Made by a program: the position numbers and the translations under genes. A DNA stretch of 42,916 nt. It comes from a virus. Location of the stretch: positions 1 through 42,916 of IMG/VR virus record IMGVR_UViG_3300020179_000060; one strand, 5' to 3'. Shown here one piece after another: positions 1-7,770 of the stretch; the stretch's first letter is position 1; every line of letters starts with the position of its first letter. Below the pieces are notes generated by a model that saw only the letters and a list, made by a program, of their open reading frames with translations, searched no databases and was not told where the DNA came from.

Positions 1-1962
1 ATAAGGAGTTCCTGTAATCTTTCCAGTTCTGTCAACAACAATGATGTGCATTTGGTCAAATAAACCACCACGTGACCTTGCGTAATCTGAAGTTCCTGGC
101 TGAGGAGCAATTGCAGACCATCTTAGCTTTGGACCATATGATCTAGTTGCATAGTAATCTTGAATACCTACAACTTTACCTAAGTAAACGTTACCATCTG
201 CATCATAAAGATCATCATTGATCTTAAACTTTCTGTTTGGATTTCTTAGAGTTACAGTCATGGTATCGTAACCAATGTCATAAACCCAAGCTTGAACCGA
301 AGAATTTACAGCAGTTCCAACTTTAACGATATCTCCTAAATCACCATCAAATTGTGAAATTACATATGATGGGAATTTTTCGGTCGTAGTTGTCACTGTT
401 GCTGATGCAGCAAAGATTACAAGAGTTGCAGTAACAGTTACGTTTGATTCTCCTGTTCTTACTGTTGAATCAAACTTTCTATTTGCAGTACCAAGTTGTC
501 CTCTTTGTACTTCTACTGTTTTGGTTTCAGTATCAATACCTAAGATTTTTACATACTCATGTTGAGTATTTGTACCATTATTTTTTCTTTCTAGGATTAA
601 GAATGATCCAACAGTAAATGTCGTTGGAACAGCCTCATTGAAAGTGAAATAAACCTCATTTAGATCAAATGGATTTTCTGCAGTATTGTTCATGGTTACT
701 ACATCTGCAGAATCTGAAGAAGTAGTTAAGTTCCACTTAGTTACGGTAGTTCCAGCATTAAATCTAGCAACTTCTGTTGATCCAAGAGCAGCCCTTGATA
801 CAGTAAGAGTTGTTCCAACTATATCAGTAATTCTCAAATACTCGGTATTGAGTCTGATGAAATTACCAGTTGCAAGACCAGTCGCAGAAGCAACTTGTAT
901 AGTCCTGTCATTAATCTGAGTATATGCAGGATATGGTGAAGTTAGTTTTGTCTTAACTGAAGTTGCAACAAAATCAATAAGGATTAGTTTAATTTCAACG
1001 TTTGTTTCTCCAGCTCCAGCAGTTGCACTAAAATTACCTGCGGTTGTTCCAAGTGCAGCTCGCGATACTTTTACTGTATTTGTATCAGTATCAAGAGAAA
1101 TAATTCGTACATATTCAAAAGTTGTTGTTCCACCAGTTGCAGTTCTCTTTAGTTTGAGATAATCATTTACATCCCACTCAGTAGGAATTAACCCAGAAAT
1201 AGTGATGTACTGTTCGGTTGTAGAAACTACAGCTTCACTTACAGACATTGTGTTATAAGTTTCTGGATTCTCTGCAAGAGTCCACTTGACGAGATCTAGA
1301 TCATTTGCTTTGTACTTTGCAGTTGAAGCAGTTCCTAGAGAACCTCTAGATACAGGAATGTTTGCAGGATTGGTTTTGTTTAATGAAGTTGCATTAATTG
1401 TACCAACTGTTAAATACTCTTTTCCAATTCTTAGAAGGTCTCCAGTTGCAAGATTTGCAACAAAGTTTGTACTGTTGTTTACTTGAATAGAAGTAGTAAC
1501 GGGTGTTACGCCTTCGATGGTTAGAATTTGATCAGCACCATGATCAATTACATGAACTTCCAATCCATTACTTTCTGCACCAGCACTTCTGGCAGCAAAG
1601 TAGTAAGGTGTTGAATTAGCGTTTTGATAATCTTCAAGAGTGCTAATGATTACATTTGGATTTGAACCACTTAACGATGAGTTAGCATTTCTGATATCGG
1701 TTTCTAAATCATTTGGTCTGATAACTGCAACTACACCGCCGTAAGCGATTACAGCTGCTGCAGAAAACCATGATTCGAAATTATTGTCGTCTGGTTCGCC
1801 GAAAACTTCTACCAATTCTCTTTCTGACCTGACGTATGTTACTTTATTGACAGGACCTCTTCTTGCTGCAATAACAACACAAGCAATTTGCTGATCTGAT
1901 GTTGTTAGGGAAGTAGTCTTATCAATCTCTCTAATTGTTACCCCTGGTGAAGCAAATGACAT
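1..1962 (-). CDS. 18: Tail sheath protein gp18, C-terminus cut by window edge
   Basis: Open frame of 654 codons from ATG at 1962 to the window edge with no stop, so the C-terminus is missing. The start MSFASPGVTIREIDKT, followed by a GPVNKVTYVRSERELVEVFG-type stretch, is the typical N-terminus of T4-family contractile tail sheath proteins, which polymerise around the tail tube and contract during DNA injection. Position next to the terminase also fits the T4 order 17-18. A strong ribosome site (AAGGAAGG) lies 6 nt before the start and an ATAAATA late promoter lies upstream. T4 gp18 is 659 aa; this one is longer, because residues of about 150-520 carry repeated beta modules ending in V.R..LGT at about residues 205, 300, 388 and 486. 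Conserved sheath sequence seems to resume near the window edge. Family assignment is confident; the function of the inserted modules is unknown. Confidence 0.93.
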   Translation of the reverse strand, partial: MSFASPGVTIREIDKTTSLTTSDQQIACVVIAARRGPVNKVTYVRSERELVEVFGEPDDNNFESWFSAAAVIAYGGVVAVIRPNDLETDIRNANSSLSGSNPNVIISTLEDYQNANSTPYYFAARSAGAESNGLEVHVIDHGADQILTIEGVTPVTTSIQVNNSTNFVANLATGDLLRIGKEYLTVGTINATSLNKTNPANIPVSRGSLGTASTAKYKANDLDLVKWTLAENPETYNTMSVSEAVVSTTEQYITISGLIPTEWDVNDYLKLKRTATGGTTTFEYVRIISLDTDTNTVKVSRAALGTTAGNFSATAGAGETNVEIKLILIDFVATSVKTKLTSPYPAYTQINDRTIQVASATGLATGNFIRLNTEYLRITDIVGTTLTVSRAALGSTEVARFNAGTTVTKWNLTTSSDSADVVTMNNTAENPFDLNEVYFTFNEAVPTTFTVGSFLILERKNNGTNTQHEYVKILGIDTETKTVEVQRGQLGTANRKFDSTVRTGESNVTVTATLVIFAASATVTTTTEKFPSYVISQFDGDLGDIVKVGTAVNSSVQAWVYDIGYDTMTVTLRNPNRKFKINDDLYDADGNVYLGKVVGIQDYYATRSYGPKLRWSAIAPQPGTSDYARSRGGLFDQMHIIVVDRTGKITGTPY

Positions 1963-1998
1963 TTGTATACCTTCCTTGAGATTAATTTTCTCTACTAT

Positions 1999-2005
1999 TA
2001 TTTAT
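1999..2005 (-). promoter_or_regulatory. T4-type late promoter upstream of gp18
   Basis: ATAAATA on the minus strand inside AATAATAAATAATAG, 37 nt before the gp18 start, in the 83-nt gap after the zinc-ribbon gene. The motif matches the -10-only late promoter consensus (TATAAATA in T4) read by a gp55-type sigma factor. Four other intergenic gaps in the virion module carry the same motif. Confidence 0.65.
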
Positions 2006-2045
2006 TATTTTTGGTTTTTAAATTGGGGAAACGATGCATGAACAC

Positions 2046-2276
2046 TTACCAATCTGGATATTCCCAGAATGTATTGGAATCTTTTCTTTTTCTACTTTTA
2101 ATTATTCGTTTCACAGTACATGTTTTACATTCATATGAATATGAAGAACTTAGATTATATCTATTCTTTCTAGTTCTATAAAATCCATCAATTAAATCTT
2201 TTACTTCACCACAAGTTCTGCATTTTCTTTCAGTAAGAAATAAGTGTTCAACTGCAAAAGATTCTTCTATATCCAT
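2046..2276 (-). CDS. Small zinc-ribbon protein, 76 aa, coupled to terminase
   Basis: The start at 2276 is chosen because its ATG overlaps the terminase stop as TAATG, a coupling arrangement; an ATG at 2291 would add five residues. The 76-aa product has two CxxC pairs (C19/C22 and C50/C53) separated by 27 residues, with a YECKTC second half and a basic tail (KSRKRK). This is the layout of small phage zinc ribbons that also occur at the N-terminus of HNH endonucleases, but no HNH catalytic motif is present here, so nuclease activity is not supported. It probably binds zinc and perhaps nucleic acid. It lies between gp17 and gp18 and ends before the gp18 late promoter, so it is the last gene of the packaging operon. 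Confidence 0.7.
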   Translation of the reverse strand: MDIEESFAVEHLFLTERKCRTCGEVKDLIDGFYRTRKNRYNLSSSYSYECKTCTVKRIIKSRKRKDSNTFWEYPDW

Positions 2277-3925
2277 TACCTGTACTCCCACATAAATGAT
2301 CTATCACCATATTCATCAACAAACCATCGTTCTCCAGTAGTATCTATAAAAGAACTTTCTTCTGTGCCATCTAATATAAATCCGAAAGGTGACATATCTT
2401 GTTCTATTGCATTTTTTTGTTCTTCATAGATTCTTTTTCTAATATCATTGGAAGTCATTTCTTTGAAGTATGGTTGCATTACCATCCAAGCAAATAAAAC
2501 AAGACACATAACCAAATCATCATGACATCCTTCTTCTGCTTCAAATGATTTATTTCTTTGAATAAATGTCGTTAACTCACTATAAATGTCATAATCGGCA
2601 ATTATTAACTTATCATCCTCAATCATTGTTTTTAGGTTAGAACATCCTGTTTTTTTAACTGCCGCAGTAGTTCTCACACCCAAATAAGCTTTATGGGAGA
2701 AACCAGTTCCAAGTATCTGACCAGCTCTACCTCTCATTGCACACATGAGAATGTTATCATACTCCAAATCATAATGAAGAATATCTGCAACTTGGGCACC
2801 AATATCATTTACCTCAATTAAACAATATGCTCTATTATATCCCTTTGCAACTTGTTCAATAATTGAGGGGAATAACATTGGTTTAATTTCGTTGTTTTTA
2901 TATTTTGCAACAACCTTATAAGGAATAGTAGTGATGTCAAATACAACAAAAGCGGAATAATCATTGTTGATTCCACGGGATACATCGACAGTTAAAATAT
3001 ACTCATGTCCTTCTTTTGATTCTTCATATACACTTAGACCAGAGTTATAAACTACTGGATCTTCATAAACCATATTTTTTAGTTTTGAAGAACTGATCAG
3101 AGTATCAACAGAACCAAGAAATTCACACTCAAATTCTTGAATAAACTGTCTTTCTGATGTGTTTGCAATAGTCTGTCTTTTCCATTCCTCATCTCTACCA
3201 GGAACTTGAGACCAATGTACTTCGGTTGTTACATATTCATTCTTCTTTCTTTGTGCATCATGCCAAAGTTTATAGAACATGTTCATCCCGTTTGGAGTTG
3301 AGATGATAATAACTTTGGTTGATTTACCAGATGAAATAGTAGGATATACAGAACTAAAAAACTGTTCTGCAATATGTGTAGGAATAAACGCAAATTCGTC
3401 CAGAAAGATGATGTTAAATGACATCCCTCGGACAGCAGAACTAGATGTTGAGTTTGCAGAAATTTTAGAACCATTCTCAAGTTCCAGTGAACCTTTGTTC
3501 CAAGAAATGATTCCCATCTGCAACCAGGGTGGGAGATTTTCATATGCTAACTGAAGTCTCTGCAATAGTTCCATTGCAGTTTTAGATTTATTAGCAAGAA
3601 TAGCAATATTTACATTATCATTAAAGACAGCATAATGTAACAGATAAGAAATAACCGTTGTCGATTTTCCAGTCTGTCTAGGTAGTTTTGCAATATTAAA
3701 TCTATTGTTATGAAATTTTTCTAGAAGATCTTTCTGAAAATCATACATTTCAAAAGGAACTAAACCTTCATCAAGAGAAACAATTTTAATATAATTTACA
3801 GAAAAATAAACAGGATCCTCTTTACATTTAAGAAATTCCTGAATCTGTTCTTGAGTATATTGTATTTGAACGTTTGCTTTCTTTAAGTTTGGATTACCAA
3901 GATAAATGTCATTCTTATTAATCAT
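2276..3925 (-). CDS. 17: Terminase large subunit gp17
   Basis: 549 aa (T4 gp17 is 610). This is the motor ATPase and headful nuclease that packages concatemeric DNA through the portal. Visible motifs are Walker A PRQTGKST at residues 82-89, Walker B IIFLDE at 172-177 with the catalytic Glu at 177, and the coupling motif STPNG at 209-213. The C-terminal RNase H-fold nuclease domain has acidic positions in DVSRG (D314), EVND (about 371-374) and HDD (468-470). The region before Walker A contains the FEMYDFQKDLL adenine-binding type motif typical of the family. Its start overlaps the upstream 66-aa gene as ATGA and its stop overlaps the zinc-ribbon gene, so it sits within a coupled operon. All key residues are present, so it should be functional. 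Confidence 0.97.
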   Translation of the reverse strand: MINKNDIYLGNPNLKKANVQIQYTQEQIQEFLKCKEDPVYFSVNYIKIVSLDEGLVPFEMYDFQKDLLEKFHNNRFNIAKLPRQTGKSTTVISYLLHYAVFNDNVNIAILANKSKTAMELLQRLQLAYENLPPWLQMGIISWNKGSLELENGSKISANSTSSSAVRGMSFNIIFLDEFAFIPTHIAEQFFSSVYPTISSGKSTKVIIISTPNGMNMFYKLWHDAQRKKNEYVTTEVHWSQVPGRDEEWKRQTIANTSERQFIQEFECEFLGSVDTLISSSKLKNMVYEDPVVYNSGLSVYEESKEGHEYILTVDVSRGINNDYSAFVVFDITTIPYKVVAKYKNNEIKPMLFPSIIEQVAKGYNRAYCLIEVNDIGAQVADILHYDLEYDNILMCAMRGRAGQILGTGFSHKAYLGVRTTAAVKKTGCSNLKTMIEDDKLIIADYDIYSELTTFIQRNKSFEAEEGCHDDLVMCLVLFAWMVMQPYFKEMTSNDIRKRIYEEQKNAIEQDMSPFGFILDGTEESSFIDTTGERWFVDEYGDRSFMWEYR

Positions 3926-4122
3926 TCATTCCACCATCCTTCTTCTTTATGTATCCAAATTTTTAAATCTTTGACGTATTTTCTAAGTATTTGTGCCTGT
4001 TCCTCATGCCAAGGATCACCCGTCTTCATATAAAAACGAGTGTGATGATCTATGGCTTTAAGTATTTTATGGATGGAATCATTCCAACACTCCCTCTCTG
4101 GAGTGTTCCATTCTCGTGGCAC
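3922..4122 (-). CDS. Conserved small protein before terminase, 66 aa, GTG start
   Basis: A 66-aa acidic/aromatic helical protein of unknown function. Its stop overlaps the gp17 ATG as ATGA, arguing for translational coupling. The only usable start is GTG at 4122 (the next ATG nearby is in another frame). The C-terminus ILRKYVKDLKIWIHKEEGWW looks like one amphipathic helix. Small genes of this kind commonly sit between gp16 and gp17 in cyanomyoviruses, but I cannot name a function. The first 73 nt overlap a 58-aa frame (4050-4226) in another phase, so one or both of the starts may be slightly wrong. Confidence 0.65.
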   Translation of the reverse strand: MPREWNTPERECWNDSIHKILKAIDHHTRFYMKTGDPWHEEQAQILRKYVKDLKIWIHKEEGWWNE

Positions 4123-4226
4123 GGGATTACTAGCGAGTGTACATCGTTGTAACGAAAATATTCAAGTTTGCATTGACCTGGACTGATTTCCACATATCCA
4201 ACAATTAAAAAAGCAATAAATTCCAT
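4050..4226 (-). CDS. Small protein with hydrophobic N-terminus, 58 aa
   Basis: ATG at 4226 lies 4 nt after the stop of the 70-aa gene, and the frame runs 58 codons to TAG at 4050. The N-terminus MEFIAFLIVGYV is hydrophobic, followed by PGQCKLEYF and LVIPCHENG with two cysteines, which looks like a natural protein rather than a random frame. It fills what would otherwise be a 108-nt gap in a tightly packed operon. The last 24 codons overlap the next gene in a different frame, which is unusual, and no clear ribosome site is seen. Function unknown; it may be a short membrane-anchored or secreted peptide. Confidence 0.5.
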   Translation of the reverse strand: MEFIAFLIVGYVEISPGQCKLEYFRYNDVHSLVIPCHENGTLQRGSVGMIPSIKYLKP

Positions 4227-4230
4227 AAGA

Positions 4231-4443
4231 TTAAATCAATTGTTGTTTATGATGCGGCAAACTTCTGTCCTGGGGTTTTCCGTTTTTAGGAAACTGATAA
4301 ACACCGTTGATACATAAAATCCAATTAGTTCCTGTTTTAGCATCATGAATACGAATTCTGTCACACGTTCTCATGAAGTGAGGAACTTGTCCTGGTCCCA
4401 TGGGAGTTGCTGTAAAAAGTGATGCCAAGATTAGAGGGATCAT
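4231..4443 (-). CDS. Hypothetical protein with possible signal peptide, 70 aa
   Basis: ATG at 4443 overlaps the stop of the 38-aa gene as ATGA. The N-terminus MIPLILASLFTATPMGPG is short and hydrophobic and could be a weak signal sequence or membrane anchor; two cysteines follow (in RTCDRIRIHDA and WILCINGVYQ). The segment CDRIRIHDAKTGTNWILCINGVY looks like a small beta-rich domain. No function is recognised. Membership of the packaging operon (173-aa protein to terminase) is clear from the spacing. Confidence 0.6.
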   Translation of the reverse strand: MIPLILASLFTATPMGPGQVPHFMRTCDRIRIHDAKTGTNWILCINGVYQFPKNGKPQDRSLPHHKQQLI

Positions 4444-4556
4444 TTTTTCTTGCCGCCATTCTTTGCTTTCTTAGCAGTAGCATTCCCCTGATTCTGTTTG
4501 GAGTTCTTTTGTCCTCCAGGAGAACCTTTCTTCCCCTTGTTTGGTGACTTAGACAT
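4440..4556 (-). CDS. Lys/Gly/Asn-rich 38-aa basic protein
   Basis: A 38-codon frame, MSKSPNKGKKGSPGG... to ...AKKAKNGGKKK, in which about one residue in three is lysine. Its ATG overlaps the upstream stop as TGATG and its own stop overlaps the downstream ATG as ATGA, so it fits exactly into a chain of coupled genes; this is the main support for such a short frame. The low-complexity, strongly basic composition suggests a disordered DNA- or RNA-binding peptide, perhaps packaged or acting with the terminase. That is inference only. Confidence 0.65.
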   Translation of the reverse strand: MSKSPNKGKKGSPGGQKNSKQNQGNATAKKAKNGGKKK

Positions 4557-4837
4557 CAGCAGTTCCACGCACGTAATGATTTATTTATGCGAGAATCTGG
4601 ATCCCTGGCAGTTTTTGCGGAAGTCAGTTTGGATTTCATACCTTTCATTCTGGCACAAAATGACGCCCTGCGGGGATTTCCAACCTCTTTTGAAGGTGCT
4701 TTAAGGTCGCTTCCAGGATTTTCTCTTTCATAAGACTTACGTCCTTTTTCGTTAAGACCACCAGACTTATTCTTACCTGCACTGCGGGTCCATGCAGCAC
4801 CTTCTGCAAGTTTTCTAAACTGTTTAAAAGTTTTCAT
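4556..4837 (-). CDS. DUF6321-like small basic protein, 93 aa
   Basis: Start chosen at ATG 4837, one base after the stop of the upstream gene; the frame is open ten codons further but that would overlap the neighbour. The core AAWTRSAGKN..GGLNEKGRKSY, then LKAPSKEVGNPRRASFCARM and a final LRAWNC, matches my memory of a widespread small phage/cyanophage family (DUF6321). The function of the family is unknown. The protein is rich in Lys/Arg and has two cysteines, in the FCARM and WNC motifs. It belongs to the late packaging operon. Confidence 0.8.
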   Translation of the reverse strand: MKTFKQFRKLAEGAAWTRSAGKNKSGGLNEKGRKSYERENPGSDLKAPSKEVGNPRRASFCARMKGMKSKLTSAKTARDPDSRINKSLRAWNC

Positions 4838-4838
4838 G

Positions 4839-5360
4839 TCAACCGCCAACAATTTGTACTTGTTCAAATACTACACTGGCACCAATTGCTTCTAGTTTTG
4901 CTACTCTTACTACTTGAGCAGAATCCCCTGTTGAATGAGTAAAATCTTGAGTTGCAGCAGAAGCATTGATATCAGTTGTAATGGAATTGCCAGTTTTATT
5001 AGTTACTTTCTTTCCATCAGCTGCAGCAGATTCAAAGGCAGCAGGAAGAATTGAACCTGAATCAACTACAGCAATATAATCTCCAACTCCAAATGGATGT
5101 GTATCTGTAGTTGCACCAGCAAGACCTAAAGTATACACACAAGTCGCAGAATCGGTTGCTTTATAAATTGGAGCTTTTCTTGCCTTGCCTCCAGAAAGTA
5201 ATAAAGATTCAGATGCTTTTACTACTACCGCAGGACCATCATTAATTTTTACAGTGCAATCTGTTCCTGCAGTGATACGAAACACTCCACTACTCATTTC
5301 TACATATCCTGTTCCACCAGATGCAACAGTGCTGGTTGAAATTACATTAAATACAGACAT
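4839..5360 (-). CDS. Putative virion protein, 173 aa
   Basis: 173-aa Ala/Ser/Thr/Val-rich protein with beta-strand character throughout and no membrane segment. MSVFNVISTSTVASGGTGYVEM and a later ITTDINASAAT segment resemble small virion or decoration proteins that cyanomyoviruses carry beside gp16/gp17. It is first in its transcription group: a late promoter motif lies 36 nt upstream and an AGGAGT ribosome site precedes the ATG. Late promoter control and composition favour a structural role, such as a capsid or tail decoration, over an enzyme. No catalytic motif is seen. Confidence 0.7.
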   Translation of the reverse strand: MSVFNVISTSTVASGGTGYVEMSSGVFRITAGTDCTVKINDGPAVVVKASESLLLSGGKARKAPIYKATDSATCVYTLGLAGATTDTHPFGVGDYIAVVDSGSILPAAFESAAADGKKVTNKTGNSITTDINASAATQDFTHSTGDSAQVVRVAKLEAIGASVVFEQVQIVGG

Positions 5361-5394
5361 TAAGATACTCCTATTCTTGTATATTTCTTCTATA

Positions 5395-5817
5395 TTATTT
5401 ATCTTCTATCTGTTTTTGTTGTTTTAAAAACTTTTGCAATTCTGCAGTAGAACCAACAAACAGAGAATTATTTACTGTAGTCTGTGATTTGATTACGTCT
5501 GAATTTATATCCTTAACCTTCTTTTGTAGATCTAATAGCTTATCTGTTACATCTGCAACGTGTTTAATTAATTGACCAGCAACTTCATACGTTCTTGGGT
5601 GATCACTTGCTTGTGCAACATCTAAAATACCGTTGACAGCTTCTTCACCCTTTTTAATTAAATTGTATAAAGTAGCTCTACTATATGCATAGTCATCTGT
5701 AATGTCAGATGGTGGATTTTCAGATTTGACAACCTCAACTTCTACGCTAGATGGTGTTACTTCAATATCACCAGAAACGTTGAATACGTCATTTAATGCA
5801 GAATAATTTTTATCCAT
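5395..5817 (-). CDS. 16: Terminase small subunit gp16
   Basis: 140 aa (T4 gp16 is 164). The product recognises phage DNA and regulates the gp17 motor as a ring-like oligomer. Family signature is visible in the central coiled region ATLYNLIKKGEEAVNGILDVA, then SDHPRTYEVAGQLIKHVADV, and in the C-terminal NNSLFVGSTAELQKFLK motif, which is very close to T4 gp16. The N-terminal 45 residues are acidic and variable. It follows gp15 with a 3-nt gap and ends where the next late promoter begins. Gene order gp13-14-15-16 matches T4. Confidence 0.93.
   Translation of the reverse strand: MDKNYSALNDVFNVSGDIEVTPSSVEVEVVKSENPPSDITDDYAYSRATLYNLIKKGEEAVNGILDVAQASDHPRTYEVAGQLIKHVADVTDKLLDLQKKVKDINSDVIKSQTTVNNSLFVGSTAELQKFLKQQKQIEDK
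5396..5402 (-). promoter_or_regulatory. T4-type late promoter upstream of the 173-aa virion gene
   Basis: ATAAATA (context AGATAAATAATATAG) on the minus strand overlaps the last codon and stop of gp16 and lies 36 nt before the ATG of the 173-aa gene. It should drive the group running through the terminase to the zinc-ribbon gene. Confidence 0.65.
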
Positions 5818-5820
5818 ATA

Positions 5821-6885
5821 TTATGACCACTCACCACTAAATCCGAAGTTATCATTGTCATCTAATAAAATGACATCAGCAGCATTTACAACTGAGAATT
5901 TGTGATTAGTACCAGCAGATGCAGGTATTATCAAATCAATTGAAATATTGTTTGATGCATTTTTCTTTGTTGTTGCAACTCTAAAACTATTTGCATCAAT
6001 TCGAATTATATAATAAGTTCCTAGATTTTCTAGAGGAGTAATTGCAATCGAATTACCACCAACACGATATGTAACCTTATCTCCTGTTACAAAACCATGA
6101 GCATTTAAGGTTATTGTATTTGAAGCTTGATTTACTGCACTTGCACTGAATAGTGTTCCATCTTCATTTTCATCTTGTAGTGCTTCTGGTTCTACCGTAT
6201 AACGTAATTCTCTTGTTCCAGTTTCTACATTGGTTGTAGTATATACATCCGAAATAACCTTGCGAATTACACCACCAGTATTTGCATTAATTGGACCATA
6301 CATGTAAGTTTTGGCAACAAATATAAAATTATAAATTAATGCTCTTCTTGCTGTATAATCACCTTCATATTGATCATCCACAGTTACTGATTGTAAAATA
6401 ACAGGAATGTCTTTCATTTCATTCATGTCTGGAATTATATTAACACTAATGGTTAGTGATGGTTGAAAAAATGGTAAAATTTGTTCTACAATTTGAACTG
6501 CATCATCATTGTTTTTTGATATGACACTTAATTCAAATTCAAGATTATATGGAACTGGTAGGTACTGACTCTTAACATCACCATTATCAGTTTTTTTGAC
6601 GGTTGTAATTGGATTTAATTTTCTACTTGAATCATAGGTTATACCAGTCATTTCAAATGAAATTCTTGGTAAAGTTATTTGCTGTTTATTAGATTCTAAT
6701 AAATCTGGTAGTGCAAAAATTCTTGCAAGAAATTTATCCCTTGGTCCATATGCTAAAGGAACTCTGAGAGTTTGAACAATATCGCCATCAGAATCTTTTC
6801 TGATGAGTTGAATATTATTAAACATAGTTCCAAATCCAACGATTGTCTTTCGTATGGATTCGTTATAAAAAGCCTTACCTAACAT
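5821..6885 (-). CDS. 15: Tail sheath stabiliser/completion protein gp15, with extra C-terminal module
   Basis: 354 aa against 272 in T4. In T4, gp15 forms the terminator ring on the tail and joins it to the neck. The first 230 residues align by eye with the family: N-terminal FYNESIRKTIVGFGTMFNNIQL, then QIVEQILPFFQPSLTISV and a YTARRALIYNFIF.AKTYMYGP segment. The remaining 120 residues contain an inserted module of about 75 residues (about 250-330), with NTITLNAHGFVTGDKVTYR and YYIIRIDANSFRVATT, which resembles beta modules repeated in phage fibre proteins. Start overlaps the gp14 stop as TAATG. Confidence 0.92.
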   Translation of the reverse strand: MLGKAFYNESIRKTIVGFGTMFNNIQLIRKDSDGDIVQTLRVPLAYGPRDKFLARIFALPDLLESNKQQITLPRISFEMTGITYDSSRKLNPITTVKKTDNGDVKSQYLPVPYNLEFELSVISKNNDDAVQIVEQILPFFQPSLTISVNIIPDMNEMKDIPVILQSVTVDDQYEGDYTARRALIYNFIFVAKTYMYGPINANTGGVIRKVISDVYTTTNVETGTRELRYTVEPEALQDENEDGTLFSASAVNQASNTITLNAHGFVTGDKVTYRVGGNSIAITPLENLGTYYIIRIDANSFRVATTKKNASNNISIDLIIPASAGTNHKFSVVNAADVILLDDNDNFGFSGEWS

Positions 6886-7760
6886 TAGAAGCCACCTCCC
6901 ATATTTCCATATTCACCAAATGGATTACCATCTGACCAATCTATAATCAGATCGCCTTGATCCTCATAGTATTTATTCTCATCATAATATTCGTTACTAT
7001 TTTCAAGTACACTGAAATCGTATATTGTCCATGTAGCATTTGTTTTTTCACCTCTTACTATCATGTTTAGGGAAAAATCACCAACTCTATTAATCAATTC
7101 TAATTCTCTAGTAGTCTTATTCCAAGAAGAAACATATCCATATATTTCTGGTTTTGATACGGAATATACTTTTTCTCCAACAGAATAAGTACCAGTTCCA
7201 TCTGGAGACAAAGTATATATTACTCCACTTGAATTTTCTCTCATAATGTCATCAAGTTCATCAACACCAGTTTCAATTCTTTCATCGGAGTATTCCATTA
7301 ACTCACAACGTAGTTGATAGGTTTGAACTGCTCCTAGTTGTCTAAATGGAAGTTCGTTTTCTACAAACTTGATTTGAAATATCGATTTTGTTAATGGGAA
7401 ATAAATCAAATCACCTTCGTTTGGTCTCGCAGTACTTACTAAGTTATTGGAAGAAGATACTAAATCTTCCCATCTTCTTTTAGAAACAATGAATGTTGCT
7501 TCGTCACTTATCCTCACACCAAATTTTGTAAATAAGGTTCCATCTCCCTGAAATCCATCAAAATTCGACATATACATTTCAATTGTATAGTTCTCATCAA
7601 ATTTTGATAAAATATCTTCTCCAAACAAATTATCTAGTTTGACTATTTCTCTTGGAAGATAATAAACATCCAAACCATAAATCTTTAAAGATTCTATGAT
7701 TAAATCTTCGTATAGTCTTTGTTCTGTTGGTGTTCCGTATGTGAAGTAAACGCTTTTCAT
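6885..7760 (-). CDS. 14: Neck protein gp14
   Basis: 291 aa (T4 gp14 is 256). It is part of the neck complex that closes the filled head and accepts the tail. Typical features are the N-terminal TPTEQRLYEDLIIESLKIYG helix, the YYLPRE motif, and FGVRISDEATFIVSKRRWEDL in the middle. The C-terminal part contains a segment with GEKVYSVSKPEIYGYVSSW and ends in a Gly/Asn/Met tail (GEYGNMGGGF). A strong AGGAGGT ribosome site precedes the ATG and its stop overlaps the gp15 start. Confidence 0.92.
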   Translation of the reverse strand: MKSVYFTYGTPTEQRLYEDLIIESLKIYGLDVYYLPREIVKLDNLFGEDILSKFDENYTIEMYMSNFDGFQGDGTLFTKFGVRISDEATFIVSKRRWEDLVSSSNNLVSTARPNEGDLIYFPLTKSIFQIKFVENELPFRQLGAVQTYQLRCELMEYSDERIETGVDELDDIMRENSSGVIYTLSPDGTGTYSVGEKVYSVSKPEIYGYVSSWNKTTRELELINRVGDFSLNMIVRGEKTNATWTIYDFSVLENSNEYYDENKYYEDQGDLIIDWSDGNPFGEYGNMGGGF

Positions 7761-7770
7761 ATTTTACCTC

